Assembly (NCBI RefSeq): GCF_900113025.1
Contig: NZ_FONT01000003.1
Coordinates: 1-64,000 of the forward strand
DNA from: Alteribacillus iranensis
GTDB taxonomy: Bacteria; Bacillota; Bacilli; Bacillales; Marinococcaceae
Direction: 5' to 3'
DNA length: 64,000 nucleotides
Shown: piece after piece, positions 1 to 8,524 of the stretch
Position numbering within the stretch: position 1 is the first letter of the stretch
Layout of the letters: each line of letters opens with the position of its first letter
Made by a program: the position numbers and the translations under genes
Notes under the pieces: generated by a model
Databases searched by the model: none
Seen by the model: the letters and a program-made list of their open reading frames with translations, nothing else
What the model was told of the DNA's origin: nothing

Positions 1-89
1 ATTATACTGAAAGCGGCGATTTTTTTGTGTTTTTGATATAAAAAAAGAATGTTGAAGTTTTTTTCATCCCTTATTTTTGGTTGGCGATC

Positions 90-205
90 AGGTGAGACGC
101 CTGCGGGAAAAGCAAGAGCTGAAGATCCACCGACGGCGGTCTTCCGTCGGTTAGCTGAAGCCTTGCCCGCGGCAAGCGAACCTGAAGAGCCATTTATACG
201 AAAGG
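90..205. repeat. Intergenic repeat element with strong internal hairpins
   Basis: A GC-richer block inside an AT-rich gap. It contains a perfect 8-bp hairpin (ACCGACGG at 129-136 with CCGTCGGT at 144-151) nested between GCGGG and CCCGC arms. The wording (GGTGAGACGCCTGCGGG near the start, AAGCGAACCTG and CCATTTATACGAAAGG at the end) resembles intergenic repeats I know from several Bacillaceae genomes. Only one copy of this type is in the window, so repetition itself is inferred from memory. The 1-89 stretch before it holds no gene; a T-run near 20-27 may be the tail of an upstream terminator. Confidence 0.5.
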
Positions 206-246
206 GGAGAATTTCATTTTAACAACGAAGCTTACAGAATTGAAAA

Positions 247-297
247 AAGGGCTGTCAAAAGGTCATTTTTTATGACCTTTTGATACAGCCCTTCTTA
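247..297. terminator. Long palindromic terminator upstream of the BCCT gene
   Basis: A two-part stem: GGGCTGT pairs with ACAGCCC, and inside it TCAAAAGGTCAT pairs with ATGACCTTTTGA around a T-rich loop. It has A's on the left and a short T-rich tail on the right, so it can work in both directions. The core AAAAGGTCAT...ATGACCTTTT recurs in the terminator at 63605-63656. Confidence 0.75.
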
Positions 298-305
298 GTT
301 TACTC

Positions 306-336
306 CCTCCCAACAGTGGTATAGGACAAAGGGAGG
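306..336 (+). promoter_or_regulatory. Hairpin that would mask the BCCT ribosome binding site
   Basis: CCTCCC at 306-311 is a perfect complement of the Shine-Dalgarno GGGAGG at 331-336, with a 19-nt loop. The RBS lies 12 nt before the ATG at 349. Only about 50 nt separate the preceding terminator from the start codon, so this stretch is almost all the leader there is. Pairing is read directly; a role in translation control is inference. Confidence 0.45.
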
Positions 337-348
337 TCGATAGACAGT

Positions 349-1875
349 ATGAATGTGAAGCAACGTTTAAAACCACATCTCGTCTTTATCATTTCCGCGA
401 TTATAATATTTAGTGTTGTTTTATGGGGCTTAATAGCTTCCGAGCAAATGACTAGCACTATGACTTGGGTTATGGATCAAATGATCATTAATTTCGGCTG
501 GTTTTATGTCATTTCAACTGCTTTATTTGTTGGATATTGCTTATACTTAGGTTTCGGTCCCTTTCGAAGAATGAAACTTGGTAAAAAAGAGGACAAACCA
601 GAATATTCATTTCTAACTTGGCTTGGTATGTTGTTTGCAGCGGGAATGGGTGTGGGACTAGTATTTTGGGGAGTCGGCGAACCGTTATCTCATTACGTGT
701 CTCCTCCACCAGGAGTAGAATCTGAAACACAAGAGGCGGCTGAAAAAGGATTGTTGTTTGGCGTGTTCCATTGGGGCATTCATCCATGGGCAGTATATGC
801 TATCGTAGCCTTAGGGCTGGCTTTTGCAAAGTATCGTAAGGATTTACCTGGCCTTATTAGTTCCTCTTTTTACCCTCTTATTGGAGATCGCATTAATAAA
901 TGGCCAGGACGTGTAATCGATATTGTGGTTATTGTGGCTACCACAGTAGGAATCGCAACTTCCTTAGGATTAAGTACATTACAGGTACAAAGTGGGTTAT
1001 CTCAAGTCTTCGGGCTCAGTGGCGGAGTCGTTACACAACTAGTTATCATAGGTACTGTGACAATTATTTTCTTAACCTCTGCTGTTACGGGATTAGACAA
1101 AGGGATGAAGTACTTAAGTATATCTAACCTCGGACTAGCGGGGATATTGTTAGTGTTAGCTATTATACTTGGACCAACTGTTTTTATTTTAGAGCATTTT
1201 TCGAAAACATTAGGAGAATATGTTTCTAGTTTTATTTCACTAAGTTTTAATACGACTCCCTATACAAACAATCAATGGATGGGCGACTGGACTATGTTTT
1301 ATTGGGCGTGGGTCATCTCATGGAGTCCGTTTGTTGGTACGTTTATAGCAAGAGTGTCTAGAGGTCGTTCTCTGCAGGAATTTGTCATTGGAGTGTTATT
1401 CGTGCCCACGTTGGTTACCGTTTTGTGGTTTGTTACTTTTGGAGGAATGGGATTACAACTAGAAATGTACACGGACGCAAATATTGCAAGCTCAGTACTG
1501 CAAACACCTGAGATAGGCTTTTTTCTAGTTTTGGAACAACTCCCAGGAGGATTCCTTTTTAACCTCGCGGCACTCCTTTTGATAGGAATATTTTTTATCA
1601 CATCTGCCAACTCAGCAACTTATGTACTTGGAGTTTTTTCATCCGCAGGGGATATGGAGCCTAAGAATCGAACGTTGATTATTTGGGGATTACTCATCTC
1701 TTCAATTGCAGCTGTTTTACTAACAGGCGGGGGGATTAAAGGACTTCAGGCTACCGCTACTATTACTGCTTTCCCTTTTACTATTATTATGCTTGTATTA
1801 ATGAGGGCGATTTTTAAGTCCTTAAAAACAGAAGGGAAAGTGAAAAAGAAGGTAAAAGAAGAGGAAGACTGGTAA
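349..1875 (+). CDS. BCCT family glycine betaine/choline/carnitine-type transporter
   Basis: Secondary transporter of the betaine/choline/carnitine family, importing quaternary-ammonium osmolytes (most likely glycine betaine) across the cytoplasmic membrane with Na+ or H+. The 508-aa length matches B. subtilis OpuD. About 12 hydrophobic segments are visible. Family signatures include GMGVGLVFWGVGEPLSHY near residue 100, the FGVFHWGIHPWA stretch near 140, and the tryptophan-rich WTMFYWAWVISWSPFVGTF block near 325 followed by IARVSRG. The ATG at 349 follows a strong GGGAGG. It is monocistronic, bounded by terminators on both sides. Exact substrate cannot be read from sequence; transport of other compatible solutes such as ectoine is possible. 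Confidence 0.9.
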   Translation: MNVKQRLKPHLVFIISAIIIFSVVLWGLIASEQMTSTMTWVMDQMIINFGWFYVISTALFVGYCLYLGFGPFRRMKLGKKEDKPEYSFLTWLGMLFAAGMGVGLVFWGVGEPLSHYVSPPPGVESETQEAAEKGLLFGVFHWGIHPWAVYAIVALGLAFAKYRKDLPGLISSSFYPLIGDRINKWPGRVIDIVVIVATTVGIATSLGLSTLQVQSGLSQVFGLSGGVVTQLVIIGTVTIIFLTSAVTGLDKGMKYLSISNLGLAGILLVLAIILGPTVFILEHFSKTLGEYVSSFISLSFNTTPYTNNQWMGDWTMFYWAWVISWSPFVGTFIARVSRGRSLQEFVIGVLFVPTLVTVLWFVTFGGMGLQLEMYTDANIASSVLQTPEIGFFLVLEQLPGGFLFNLAALLLIGIFFITSANSATYVLGVFSSAGDMEPKNRTLIIWGLLISSIAAVLLTGGGIKGLQATATITAFPFTIIMLVLMRAIFKSLKTEGKVKKKVKEEEDW

Positions 1876-1912
1876 AAGCGGAGTGTTCTCTAATGAAAAC
1901 ACTCCGCTTTTT
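1874..1912. terminator. Bidirectional terminator between convergent BCCT and MFS genes
   Basis: AGCGGAGTGTT (1877-1887) pairs perfectly with AACACTCCGCT (1898-1908), flanked by AAAA on the left and TTTTT on the right. It overlaps the BCCT stop codon and serves the plus-strand gene directly; the A-run lets it also serve the minus-strand MFS gene. Confidence 0.85.
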
Positions 1913-1947
1913 GCCTAGGCATCTATATTTTTTCCCATCCTCTTCCT

Positions 1948-3414
1948 CTATACTTTCTTGTGAAGTTGTTTCACAATCTCTCGTTCTTTAGAGGGCGGGT
2001 GCAGAAACAAGGCTATAATCAATGCTACAAAAGCCAGTAAAGTACTGCCCATAAATGCCCATTTGTAACCAGAAATCTCTGCAAGCAGTTGAAAGTTTTC
2101 TTCAGGGACTGCAGTTGTAGGAGCAAACCGTTGAGTCCCTAATGCTACCAATGTTACTAAAATGGCAGTCCCTATCGATGCTGAAATTTGTTGCAATGTG
2201 TTAGCTAGAGCTGATCCGTGAGCATACCATTTTGGAGGCAGCTGGTTTAAGGCAGAAGTCATCACCGGCATCAAAGCAAAGGAAAGTCCGAACATCCGGA
2301 TTGCGTATATAATGGTTAAATAAGTGAAAGTCGTTTCTAATGAAATGCGTGTGAACATAAAGGTAGTAATCGTTACTACGGTAAGTCCTATAATAGCAAG
2401 CCACTTGGCCCCAAATCTATCAAATAGTCTCCCTGTGATTGGTGACATGGCTCCAATTACAATAGCTCCAGGGAGAAGCATTAAACCTGATTCTAATGGG
2501 GAAAAGTGGAGAACATTTTGCATAAATAAAGGAAGCAATGTTTCTGCTCCAATAAGTGAAACTAAAACAGCCATTGTTATGGCAATAGACATAGTGAACA
2601 TTGGGAACTTGAAGACACGGAACTCCAACATAGGAGTGTCTAAAGAAAATTGTCTCCAAACAAAAAGGCTAATTACGATAGCTCCTGTTGCTATACTTGC
2701 TATAACGATAGGGCTGTTCCATCCTTTTTCTGAGAGCACACTGAAGCCGTATAGAAAGGAACCAAATCCCAACGTAGAAAGAATAATAGATAAGACATCT
2801 ATTTTTGGCTTGCGGAGTTCGGTAACATTTCTTAAAAACAAATAGGCCACCAATATAGTTATGACTACAACCGGAAGTACCGTAATAAATAGAGATCTCC
2901 AAGTGAAATGTGCGAGAAGCCAGCCGGATAAAGTAGGGCCGATCGCTGGACCAAAAGCAATGACTATTCCGATCATGCCCATAGCTGTTCCTCGACGTTC
3001 CACGGAGATAACAGCAAGCAAAACGGTCATAAGTAACGGAAGCATGATGCCAGATCCAGTTGCTTGTACGACTCGACCTAGCAATAGAACGGTGAAAGTC
3101 GGAGCTAATGCTGCAATCGCGGTGCCCATTCCGAATAAACCTATTGCTGTCAGGAATAATTGTCGCGTGGAAAATCGTTCAATTAAAAAAGCGGATATAG
3201 GAATCATAATCCCATTTACCATTAAAAAAGCAGTGGTTAACCATTGGACCTCACTTTGACTGATAGAGAATGCTTTCTGTATGGAGGGTAATGCTGTAGC
3301 TAAAAGAGTTTCATTGATAATTCCCATAAAAGCCCCTGTCAATAACGCTGCAATCATTGCCCCTTTTTGTCTAGGAGGCAGGCCCCACGAGGAAGAATGT
3401 GTATCGTCAGTCAT
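1948..3414 (-). CDS. DHA2-type MFS multidrug efflux transporter
   Basis: Proton-driven exporter of the major facilitator superfamily, drug:H+ antiporter-2 type (EmrB/QacA/LmrB-like). About 14 hydrophobic segments are visible over 488 aa. Signatures are NETLLATALPSIQ in the first membrane helix (motif D1-like), the motif-A-like loop ERFSTRQLF near residue 80, LLGRVVQATGSGIMLPL near 110, and AFGPAIGPTLSGWL (motif C, an antiporter mark) near 155. I place the start at ATG 3414 because AAGGGGA lies 6-7 nt upstream; an in-frame TTG at 3432 would add six residues but lacks an RBS. It is downstream of rpsD on the same strand but separated by a terminator. Substrate is unknown; no regulator gene is adjacent. 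Confidence 0.85.
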   Translation of the reverse strand: MTDDTHSSSWGLPPRQKGAMIAALLTGAFMGIINETLLATALPSIQKAFSISQSEVQWLTTAFLMVNGIMIPISAFLIERFSTRQLFLTAIGLFGMGTAIAALAPTFTVLLLGRVVQATGSGIMLPLLMTVLLAVISVERRGTAMGMIGIVIAFGPAIGPTLSGWLLAHFTWRSLFITVLPVVVITILVAYLFLRNVTELRKPKIDVLSIILSTLGFGSFLYGFSVLSEKGWNSPIVIASIATGAIVISLFVWRQFSLDTPMLEFRVFKFPMFTMSIAITMAVLVSLIGAETLLPLFMQNVLHFSPLESGLMLLPGAIVIGAMSPITGRLFDRFGAKWLAIIGLTVVTITTFMFTRISLETTFTYLTIIYAIRMFGLSFALMPVMTSALNQLPPKWYAHGSALANTLQQISASIGTAILVTLVALGTQRFAPTTAVPEENFQLLAEISGYKWAFMGSTLLAFVALIIALFLHPPSKEREIVKQLHKKV

Positions 3415-3445
3415 GTTATTTCCCCTTTTCAAAATTAAGACATAG

Positions 3446-3474
3446 AAAACCCTGAAAACGTATCGTTTTCAGGG
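3446..3474 (-). terminator. rpsD terminator
   Basis: A perfect 11-bp stem, CCCTGAAAACG with CGTTTTCAGGG (3450-3474), around a 3-nt loop. Read on the minus strand it is followed by TTTTC, giving an intrinsic terminator just after rpsD and before the MFS gene. Confidence 0.8.
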
Positions 3475-3503
3475 TAGAAAATCGTAAATAATAAAAAACA
3501 AAA

Positions 3504-4106
3504 TTAACGAGAGTAGTACTCAACAATGAGCGCCTCGGAAATTTCGGAAGGAAGTTCGGACCGCTCAGGATAACGATTGTATGTTCCTTCCATCTTGTCT
3601 TCATCAAACGTCACATACTCTGGTACGAAATTATTTACCTCTAGTGCCTCTTTTACTGCAGTTAGGTTACGAGACTTCTCACGGAGACCAATTGTTTGGT
3701 TTGGCTTCACGCGATAAGAAGGAATGTCAACTCTTCCACCGTCCACTGTGACGTGGCCGTGAGTAACAAGCTGACGCGCCGCACGACGAGTGCGAGCGAG
3801 ACCGAGACGGTAAACGATATTATCCAGGCGAGACTCCAAGAGAATCATGAAGTTTTCACCGTGAACTCCTTGCATTTTACCTGCTTCTTCGAAAGTACGG
3901 CGGAATTGACGTTCATTCAATCCATACATATAACGAAGTTTTTGCTTTTCTTGAAGCTGAAGACCGTACTCTGAAAGTTTTCTTCTTTGTGTTGGTCCGT
4001 GCTCTCCTGGTGCATAAGGGCGTTTTTCTAGTTCTTTCCCTGTCCCGCTCAGGGAGATTCCATAACGACGGGATTTTTTCCAAGATGGTCCTGTATAGCG
4101 TGCCAT
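3504..4106 (-). CDS. rpsD: 30S ribosomal protein S4
   Basis: Primary 16S rRNA-binding protein that nucleates assembly of the 30S body and helps accuracy of decoding. The 200-aa length equals the Bacillus protein. It begins [16 protein letters not shown] and carries the S4 RNA-binding domain ([26 protein letters not shown], roughly residues 92-117). There are no N-terminal zinc cysteines, as is usual for Bacillus S4 of this type. A strong AAAGGAGG precedes the ATG at 4106. It stands alone as a one-gene operon, as in B. subtilis, with a long structured leader (separate entry) that probably gives autoregulation by S4, and a clear terminator behind it. Confidence 0.98.
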   Translation of the reverse strand: MARYTGPSWKKSRRYGISLSGTGKELEKRPYAPGEHGPTQRRKLSEYGLQLQEKQKLRYMYGLNERQFRRTFEEAGKMQGVHGENFMILLESRLDNIVYRLGLARTRRAARQLVTHGHVTVDGGRVDIPSYRVKPNQTIGLREKSRNLTAVKEALEVNNFVPEYVTFDEDKMEGTYNRYPERSELPSEISEALIVEYYSR

Positions 4107-4311
4107 ACAAGTGCCTCCTTTTATATTAAAAGTAGTTGGAAAAAGAACAACAATGACAATCTCTTAACATGCTCATTTCGTTTTCATGTATCTTCGCCTC
4201 GACAGCTAGAGGTTACGTGATACACCTTCTGTCTATCATTCAGCCGCGGACAGAAGGAACAAAATGAAAAGGGTGTACACATTAAGTTTGTCCAGGCTGT
4301 CTTTTTACACA
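4107..4311 (-). promoter_or_regulatory. rpsD 5' leader, probable S4-binding autoregulatory RNA
   Basis: About 200 nt of untranslated leader lie between the promoter and rpsD. The clearest element is a perfect 9-bp stem, CCTTCTGTC (4225-4233) with GACAGAAGG (4249-4257), extended by ACACC/GGGTGT (4222-4226 and 4270-4275). In Bacillus, rpsD is autoregulated by S4 binding to its structured leader (established knowledge); that this leader does the same is inferred from position, length and structure. Confidence 0.55.
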
Positions 4312-4317
4312 AAGTAC

Positions 4318-4347
4318 ATTATAAACGAGTTGCATGAACAAAGTCAA
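4318..4347 (-). promoter_or_regulatory. rpsD promoter (sigma-A type)
   Basis: On the minus strand TTGACT (4342-4347) and TATAAT (4318-4323) are separated by 18 bp. Transcription would start near 4311, giving the long rpsD leader. Confidence 0.75.
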
Positions 4348-4456
4348 TGTAAATATAGCGAGAGGACATACTAAGGAAAATAACTGCAATTTGAAAATCA
4401 TTTGCAATGAAATTAGTTAGACTACGTATGAACATTTATGTCTCTAAAACAGTACC

Positions 4457-4942
4457 TTATAAAAATTCTATTAATGTAGCGACATATTTTTCCAGGAACT
4501 TTTCATCTTCCTCTGTGAATCGATGATAAGAAGGACTGTCAATGTCCAAAACACCAAGAAGGTGAGTTCCTTTTATAAGAGGTATGACTATTTCTGACCG
4601 GCTAGCTGCATCACATGCAATATGACCAGGAAATTGGTGAACGTCATTGACTCTAATTGTTTTTCTTTCATCGGCAGCTGTGCCACAAACTCCTTTTTTT
4701 AGAGGAATCCTCACGCATGCTGGAAGCCCTTGGAACGGTCCAAGTGTCAGCTCTTGTTCTCCGTCGTTATATAAGTAAAAGCCAGTCCAATTCACGTCTG
4801 TCAAATATTGGTGCAACAGCGCTGAAGCGTTAGCTAAGTTAGCTACTTGATTATTCTCTCCTTTTAAAAGGGCGGTTAATTGAGTGAGTACTGCTTCATT
4901 GTTTTCTTTTGTATTACCGGTATATGCGGATTGTTCAAACAC
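4457..4942 (-). CDS. msrC: Free methionine-(R)-sulfoxide reductase, GAF domain
   Basis: Single GAF domain enzyme (YtsP in B. subtilis, YebR/MsrC in E. coli) that reduces free methionine-R-sulfoxide in the cytoplasm and so repairs oxidised methionine. The protein is 161 aa. Three cysteines, C76, C86 and C110, have the 10 and 24 residue spacing of the catalytic/resolving cysteines of E. coli YebR (84/94/118). Other marks are NWTGFYLY near 51 and LGVLDIDSP near 129. The start is GTG at 4942 behind GGGAGGAG. It lies between rpsD and refZ as in B. subtilis. The hydrophobic C-terminus EFL ends exactly at the domain edge. Confidence 0.9.
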   Translation of the reverse strand: MFEQSAYTGNTKENNEAVLTQLTALLKGENNQVANLANASALLHQYLTDVNWTGFYLYNDGEQELTLGPFQGLPACVRIPLKKGVCGTAADERKTIRVNDVHQFPGHIACDAASRSEIVIPLIKGTHLLGVLDIDSPSYHRFTEEDEKFLEKYVATLIEFL

Positions 4943-5117
4943 TATATCTCCTCCCTTTGCATACCACCTAGTATAGCATCCGTCCCTCTATGAAAATAGC
5001 AGGAGGCGAAAAAATAGAGAAAGTGTCGATAACTTCTGGCAGGAAAACCCTTGTTATAAAAGGAAAATAGTTAAATAATGAGTCCTCAATTACTGGAACT
5101 GGAAAGGGAGGGGTAAG

Positions 5118-5792
5118 ATGTCCGTTGCTGAAAGTATGAGAGAGAAGTTGTTGGATGCGGCTACCATACTATTTACAAATAAAGGATTTAATGGGACGTC
5201 AGTGAGAGAAATTGCTTCAAAAGCAGGAGGAAATGTCTCTCTCATTTCCTATTATTTCGGTGGAAAACAAGGTTTGTTAGAAGCTCTAATGATTGATTAC
5301 TTAGAGGGGTACTTAGATGTACTAGAAGCAGAAGTAAAAGAAAAGAATGACAGTGCTTTTGAAAAGATTATGAATATGGCGGAGAAAAGCTTGCATTATA
5401 TGAAAGATAACCATTTACGAGCACGCTTTGTATTGCGAGAAATGACGCTCGATTCCATGTTGATTCGCGAAATAACGAGTACTTATTTAATGAAAGAAAA
5501 ACATTTATATTCTATTATTTTAAAAAAGGGGATGCAGGAGGGGGTGTTTCATAAGCTTCCTCTCAGTTGGACTATTATGCAATTTCGCGGGATGGTAATG
5601 ATGCCGTTTCTCCATCACCAATATGTTAGAGAAGTGTTTCAATTGCACCCCCAAGAATCCCATTTTATTTCTGTTTATAAAAAAGAATTACGAACCTGGG
5701 CTTCTAAAACTCTTCTTCGCCAAAAAGAAGAACTTGAGAAGGCTTTTCCGCTCATCGCAGAGATTCGTGAATACGGTGCGGTCAAACCTTAA
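5118..5792 (+). CDS. refZ: TetR family regulator RefZ (YttP)
   Basis: A TetR-type DNA-binding protein of 224 aa. The N-terminal helix-turn-helix (LLDAATILFTNKGFNG...VREIASKAGGNVSLISYYF, residues 10-50) is classical; the C-terminal dimer/ligand domain is divergent. Identity as RefZ rests on its place between ytsP/msrC and hisJ-ezrA, the B. subtilis order. There RefZ is induced early in sporulation, binds palindromic motifs near the origin and influences FtsZ-ring position and chromosome capture (established). I could not pick out a RefZ motif upstream with confidence. RBS is GGGAGGGG before ATG 5118. Its last four bases overlap the 3' end of convergent hisJ. Confidence 0.8.
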   Translation: MSVAESMREKLLDAATILFTNKGFNGTSVREIASKAGGNVSLISYYFGGKQGLLEALMIDYLEGYLDVLEAEVKEKNDSAFEKIMNMAEKSLHYMKDNHLRARFVLREMTLDSMLIREITSTYLMKEKHLYSIILKKGMQEGVFHKLPLSWTIMQFRGMVMMPFLHHQYVREVFQLHPQESHFISVYKKELRTWASKTLLRQKEELEKAFPLIAEIREYGAVKP

Positions 5793-6586
5793 ATAGTAAT
5801 CATTTGATTCAATCCTTGCATCATATCTTTTGCTTGGTGTGCATCCGAACCGTAAACGAGAGGGATGCCTCTTTTTTTTGCCTCTAATGCAATATAGTCG
5901 GAAGGATAGGGTTCGCCACAAAGCGGCTTTGCAGTACCCGCTCCATTGTAATCTAATTCCATTCCTTCTGTTTTAACAGCATCTAATACGTGAATGGCTT
6001 GTTTTTTTATGTCTAAGTCACCATATTTTTTATAGAACTTACGAACAAGTGTCATGTGTCCAATCCGGTTTGGTTTAAAGTCACCCAGGTCACTATGGAT
6101 CGATAATAGAAGCGTATCGAAATAAAGTTGAACAACCTTTTCTACCGAGCCTGTTTCGGAAACTAGTTCCTGAAAAGAAGTTGGGCTGTAATCGAGACAG
6201 ATATATTGTTGGTTTGCTTTTAAGAAGTGTACGGACAAAATGCTATCATCCAGCAATGGGCCATATTCGTTAAGAAATGATCGTACTTCTTTTTCAAACC
6301 CTTCAATGTAATCTACTTCCAGTCCTGTTAATATGGTTATATCGTTTTTATAGTAATTTTTTAACCGTTCTATCTCATTGAAATAGTTATTGATCTCTGA
6401 TAACGGCATAGAGCTGTCTTGATTAGGGACGGGGTCTGTAAATCCAGATGGAAGCGGGGCGTGCTCTGTAAAGGTAATTGTCGTTACGTTCTCTTCGATT
6501 GCCCGTTCTATATACTTTTTAAATGTATCAGAGGATCCATGAGGACAGTAGGGAGTATGTATATGCCCATCCTTTTTTATTCTCAT
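5789..6586 (-). CDS. hisJ: Histidinol-phosphatase, PHP family
   Basis: Dephosphorylates L-histidinol phosphate to histidinol, the penultimate steps of histidine biosynthesis. The 265-aa protein has the PHP metal-site motifs in order: DGHIHTPYCPHG (residues 6-17), TEHAPLP (about 40), GLEVDYIEG (about 88), SVHFL (about 118), RIGHM (about 174) and GSDAHQ (about 246). These supply the His/Asp/Glu ligands of a trinuclear metal centre. As in B. subtilis it sits apart from the main his operon, next to ezrA and refZ. It is read divergently from ezrA and convergently with refZ, sharing four bases of 3' end with the latter. Confidence 0.93.
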   Translation of the reverse strand: MRIKKDGHIHTPYCPHGSSDTFKKYIERAIEENVTTITFTEHAPLPSGFTDPVPNQDSSMPLSEINNYFNEIERLKNYYKNDITILTGLEVDYIEGFEKEVRSFLNEYGPLLDDSILSVHFLKANQQYICLDYSPTSFQELVSETGSVEKVVQLYFDTLLLSIHSDLGDFKPNRIGHMTLVRKFYKKYGDLDIKKQAIHVLDAVKTEGMELDYNGAGTAKPLCGEPYPSDYIALEAKKRGIPLVYGSDAHQAKDMMQGLNQMITI

Positions 6587-6809
6587 CCTTCAAACTCCTT
6601 TCTAAGGGAAAAGGTAAAATTTCATTTTTTTAACCATTTATCTACATAACAAGCATTTCCATGTTATCATAAAGTAAGAAATTGAGATATATGACGTAAA
6701 ATCACAGAATTTAACCTTACATAAGCAGGATTATTGCTACAAAACTCGAAAATACACGTATTCACCTTTATTAGGATGAAGAATGGCTGGAAAACAGGAG
6801 TGAAGACTC
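6587..6809. other. Divergent intergenic region hisJ/ezrA
   Basis: A 223-bp AT-rich gap that must hold the promoters of both hisJ (minus) and ezrA (plus). I see no gene, terminator or repeat and cannot assign -35/-10 boxes with confidence. The only clear signal is the ezrA RBS AGGAGTG near 6798. Confidence 0.5.
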
Positions 6810-8492
6810 ATGATGGTATACATTGTTATTGCAGCAGCTGTCATTATTGCTGCGGTTATTATTTATGGAGCTGTTTTCCGACGAAAAATATATAAAGATG
6901 TTGACCTATTGGAAAAGCGGAAAACAATGATTGCAAATGAACCGGTAGCTGAAGAAATAAGCAAGGTCAAAGGACTCATTATGTCAGGGGAGACGGAGGA
7001 GAAATTTGAAGAGTGGCGCTCTGAATGGGAGGAAATCCTAGGAGTTCATCTTCCAGATATTGATGAAGCTCTTTTTGACATAGAAGAATTAGCGAATAAA
7101 TATCGTTTTCAAAAAGCAAAAGAGTTCATTAACGGGGTCAATTACCAGTTAGATGACATAGATAAAATGGTGAAGACCATTTTCGCTGAAGTGGAAGAAC
7201 TAGTAAACAGCGAAGAAGAGAGTCGAGAAGGAATATCTGAATTGAGAGAAAGATATGACACCATGCAAAAGTTCATTTCTCAAAATTGGCGTTCATTGGG
7301 AGAAACAGCTAACATTTTTGAGGGGCGCTTGCGGGAATTTAAAGAAACATTTGCCCAATTCGATTCTGAAACAGAAGCGGGCAATTACATAAAAGCAAGT
7401 CATATCATAAAGGAATTAAGTAACGCGGTTAGTGAGGAAGAAAAAAGATTAAAACAAGTACCTATCCTGCTTGTTGAGGTGGACTCTAACTTGCCGAAAG
7501 AGATAGAAGAAGTAGAGATGGGTATGTCAGAAATGGAGACAGATGGTTATCGTCTTGACCATTTTGATTTCCACCATCAATTAAAGGAAGTAAAGAAGGA
7601 GCTTCCTGAATTAAAGAAACATATCTATCAACTGGAATTAGAAAGAGTGGAAGACCGCACGAAAGAAATAAAAGCGTATTTGGAGCATATTTATATTTCT
7701 CTCGAGCAAGAGGCAGAAGCCAGACTGTTTGTGGAAGAAAAGACAGGACTCGTTAGAGAAAGTCTTGATCGTCTAGAGGACCAGCTTGATGAATTAGCTT
7801 CAGAACGTGAAAAGGTCGAAGTCAGTTATCGGATTCCGGATGAAGAAAATAAACGTCAACTAGAAACAGCGGCTGGGATAGAAGAGCAAGTGAAGAAGTG
7901 GCATGTGTTTGAAGACGCGGCAATTCATCAGAAACTTTCCTTTCTCGGAATGAAAGAGAGTTTAGAAGAGCTAGAGAAAGCTGTCAAATCATTGCAGAAA
8001 GACATGCAGCAATCGAAGGAAAAACTTTATATGTTGAGAAAAGATGAATTGAAAGCAATGGAAACGTTGAAGAAGCAACGTCGTCAACTTTTGCAGGATA
8101 AGTTAAGCCTGCAAAAATCATTTCTTCCTAAGGTCCCTTCTAGTTTGCTAAATGAACTGGATGCAGCCGAAGAGAGGTTAGAAGCAGCGAAAGAAGCTAT
8201 TGAGGAAGTACCGGTCGAGATGGGAAAAGTTTCGGCATTATCAGAAGAAGCGGAACAATACGTTACGAAAGTTCACCAACAAATCCAAGCTACCATGAGA
8301 CAGGCCAAGCTGGCGGAACGAGCGATCCAATATGGGAATAAATACCGACGAAACTCAGAAACAGTTAACAAAGCTTTGCTTCAGGCTGAAGAGCATTTTC
8401 GTAAAGGATATTATGATGAGGCAGTGAACGTTGCTCTTCAGGCTATTGAAGAAAAAGAGCCTAATGCAGTAGGGAAGATCAGTGGGGAATAG
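6810..8492 (+). CDS. ezrA: Septation ring formation regulator EzrA
   Basis: Membrane-anchored division protein that prevents extra FtsZ rings at the poles and takes part in the mid-cell divisome. 560 aa, close to the B. subtilis length (562). One N-terminal membrane helix (residues 3-22) has the rest in the cytoplasm; nearly the whole body is charged alpha-helical coiled coil of spectrin-like repeats. The diagnostic C-terminal QNR patch is present as QYGNKYR (507-513), which is needed for mid-cell localisation. Start ATG 6810 (a second ATG follows immediately) behind AGGAGTG. The next gene follows after 32 nt without a terminator, so both are probably cotranscribed. Confidence 0.95.
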   Translation: MMVYIVIAAAVIIAAVIIYGAVFRRKIYKDVDLLEKRKTMIANEPVAEEISKVKGLIMSGETEEKFEEWRSEWEEILGVHLPDIDEALFDIEELANKYRFQKAKEFINGVNYQLDDIDKMVKTIFAEVEELVNSEEESREGISELRERYDTMQKFISQNWRSLGETANIFEGRLREFKETFAQFDSETEAGNYIKASHIIKELSNAVSEEEKRLKQVPILLVEVDSNLPKEIEEVEMGMSEMETDGYRLDHFDFHHQLKEVKKELPELKKHIYQLELERVEDRTKEIKAYLEHIYISLEQEAEARLFVEEKTGLVRESLDRLEDQLDELASEREKVEVSYRIPDEENKRQLETAAGIEEQVKKWHVFEDAAIHQKLSFLGMKESLEELEKAVKSLQKDMQQSKEKLYMLRKDELKAMETLKKQRRQLLQDKLSLQKSFLPKVPSSLLNELDAAEERLEAAKEAIEEVPVEMGKVSALSEEAEQYVTKVHQQIQATMRQAKLAERAIQYGNKYRRNSETVNKALLQAEEHFRKGYYDEAVNVALQAIEEKEPNAVGKISGE

Positions 8493-8524
8493 GACAGATT
8501 GCAGCCGGATTAAAGGAGTCATGT

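Noticed and set aside
2324-2845. 173-codon open frame opposite the MFS transporter
   Set aside because: Antisense shadow of a long, well-supported membrane protein gene; no RBS and no domain.
5793-5921. Minus-strand open frame over the refZ 3' end
   Set aside because: It is a frame-shifted shadow of hisJ and refZ; both genes explain the region fully.
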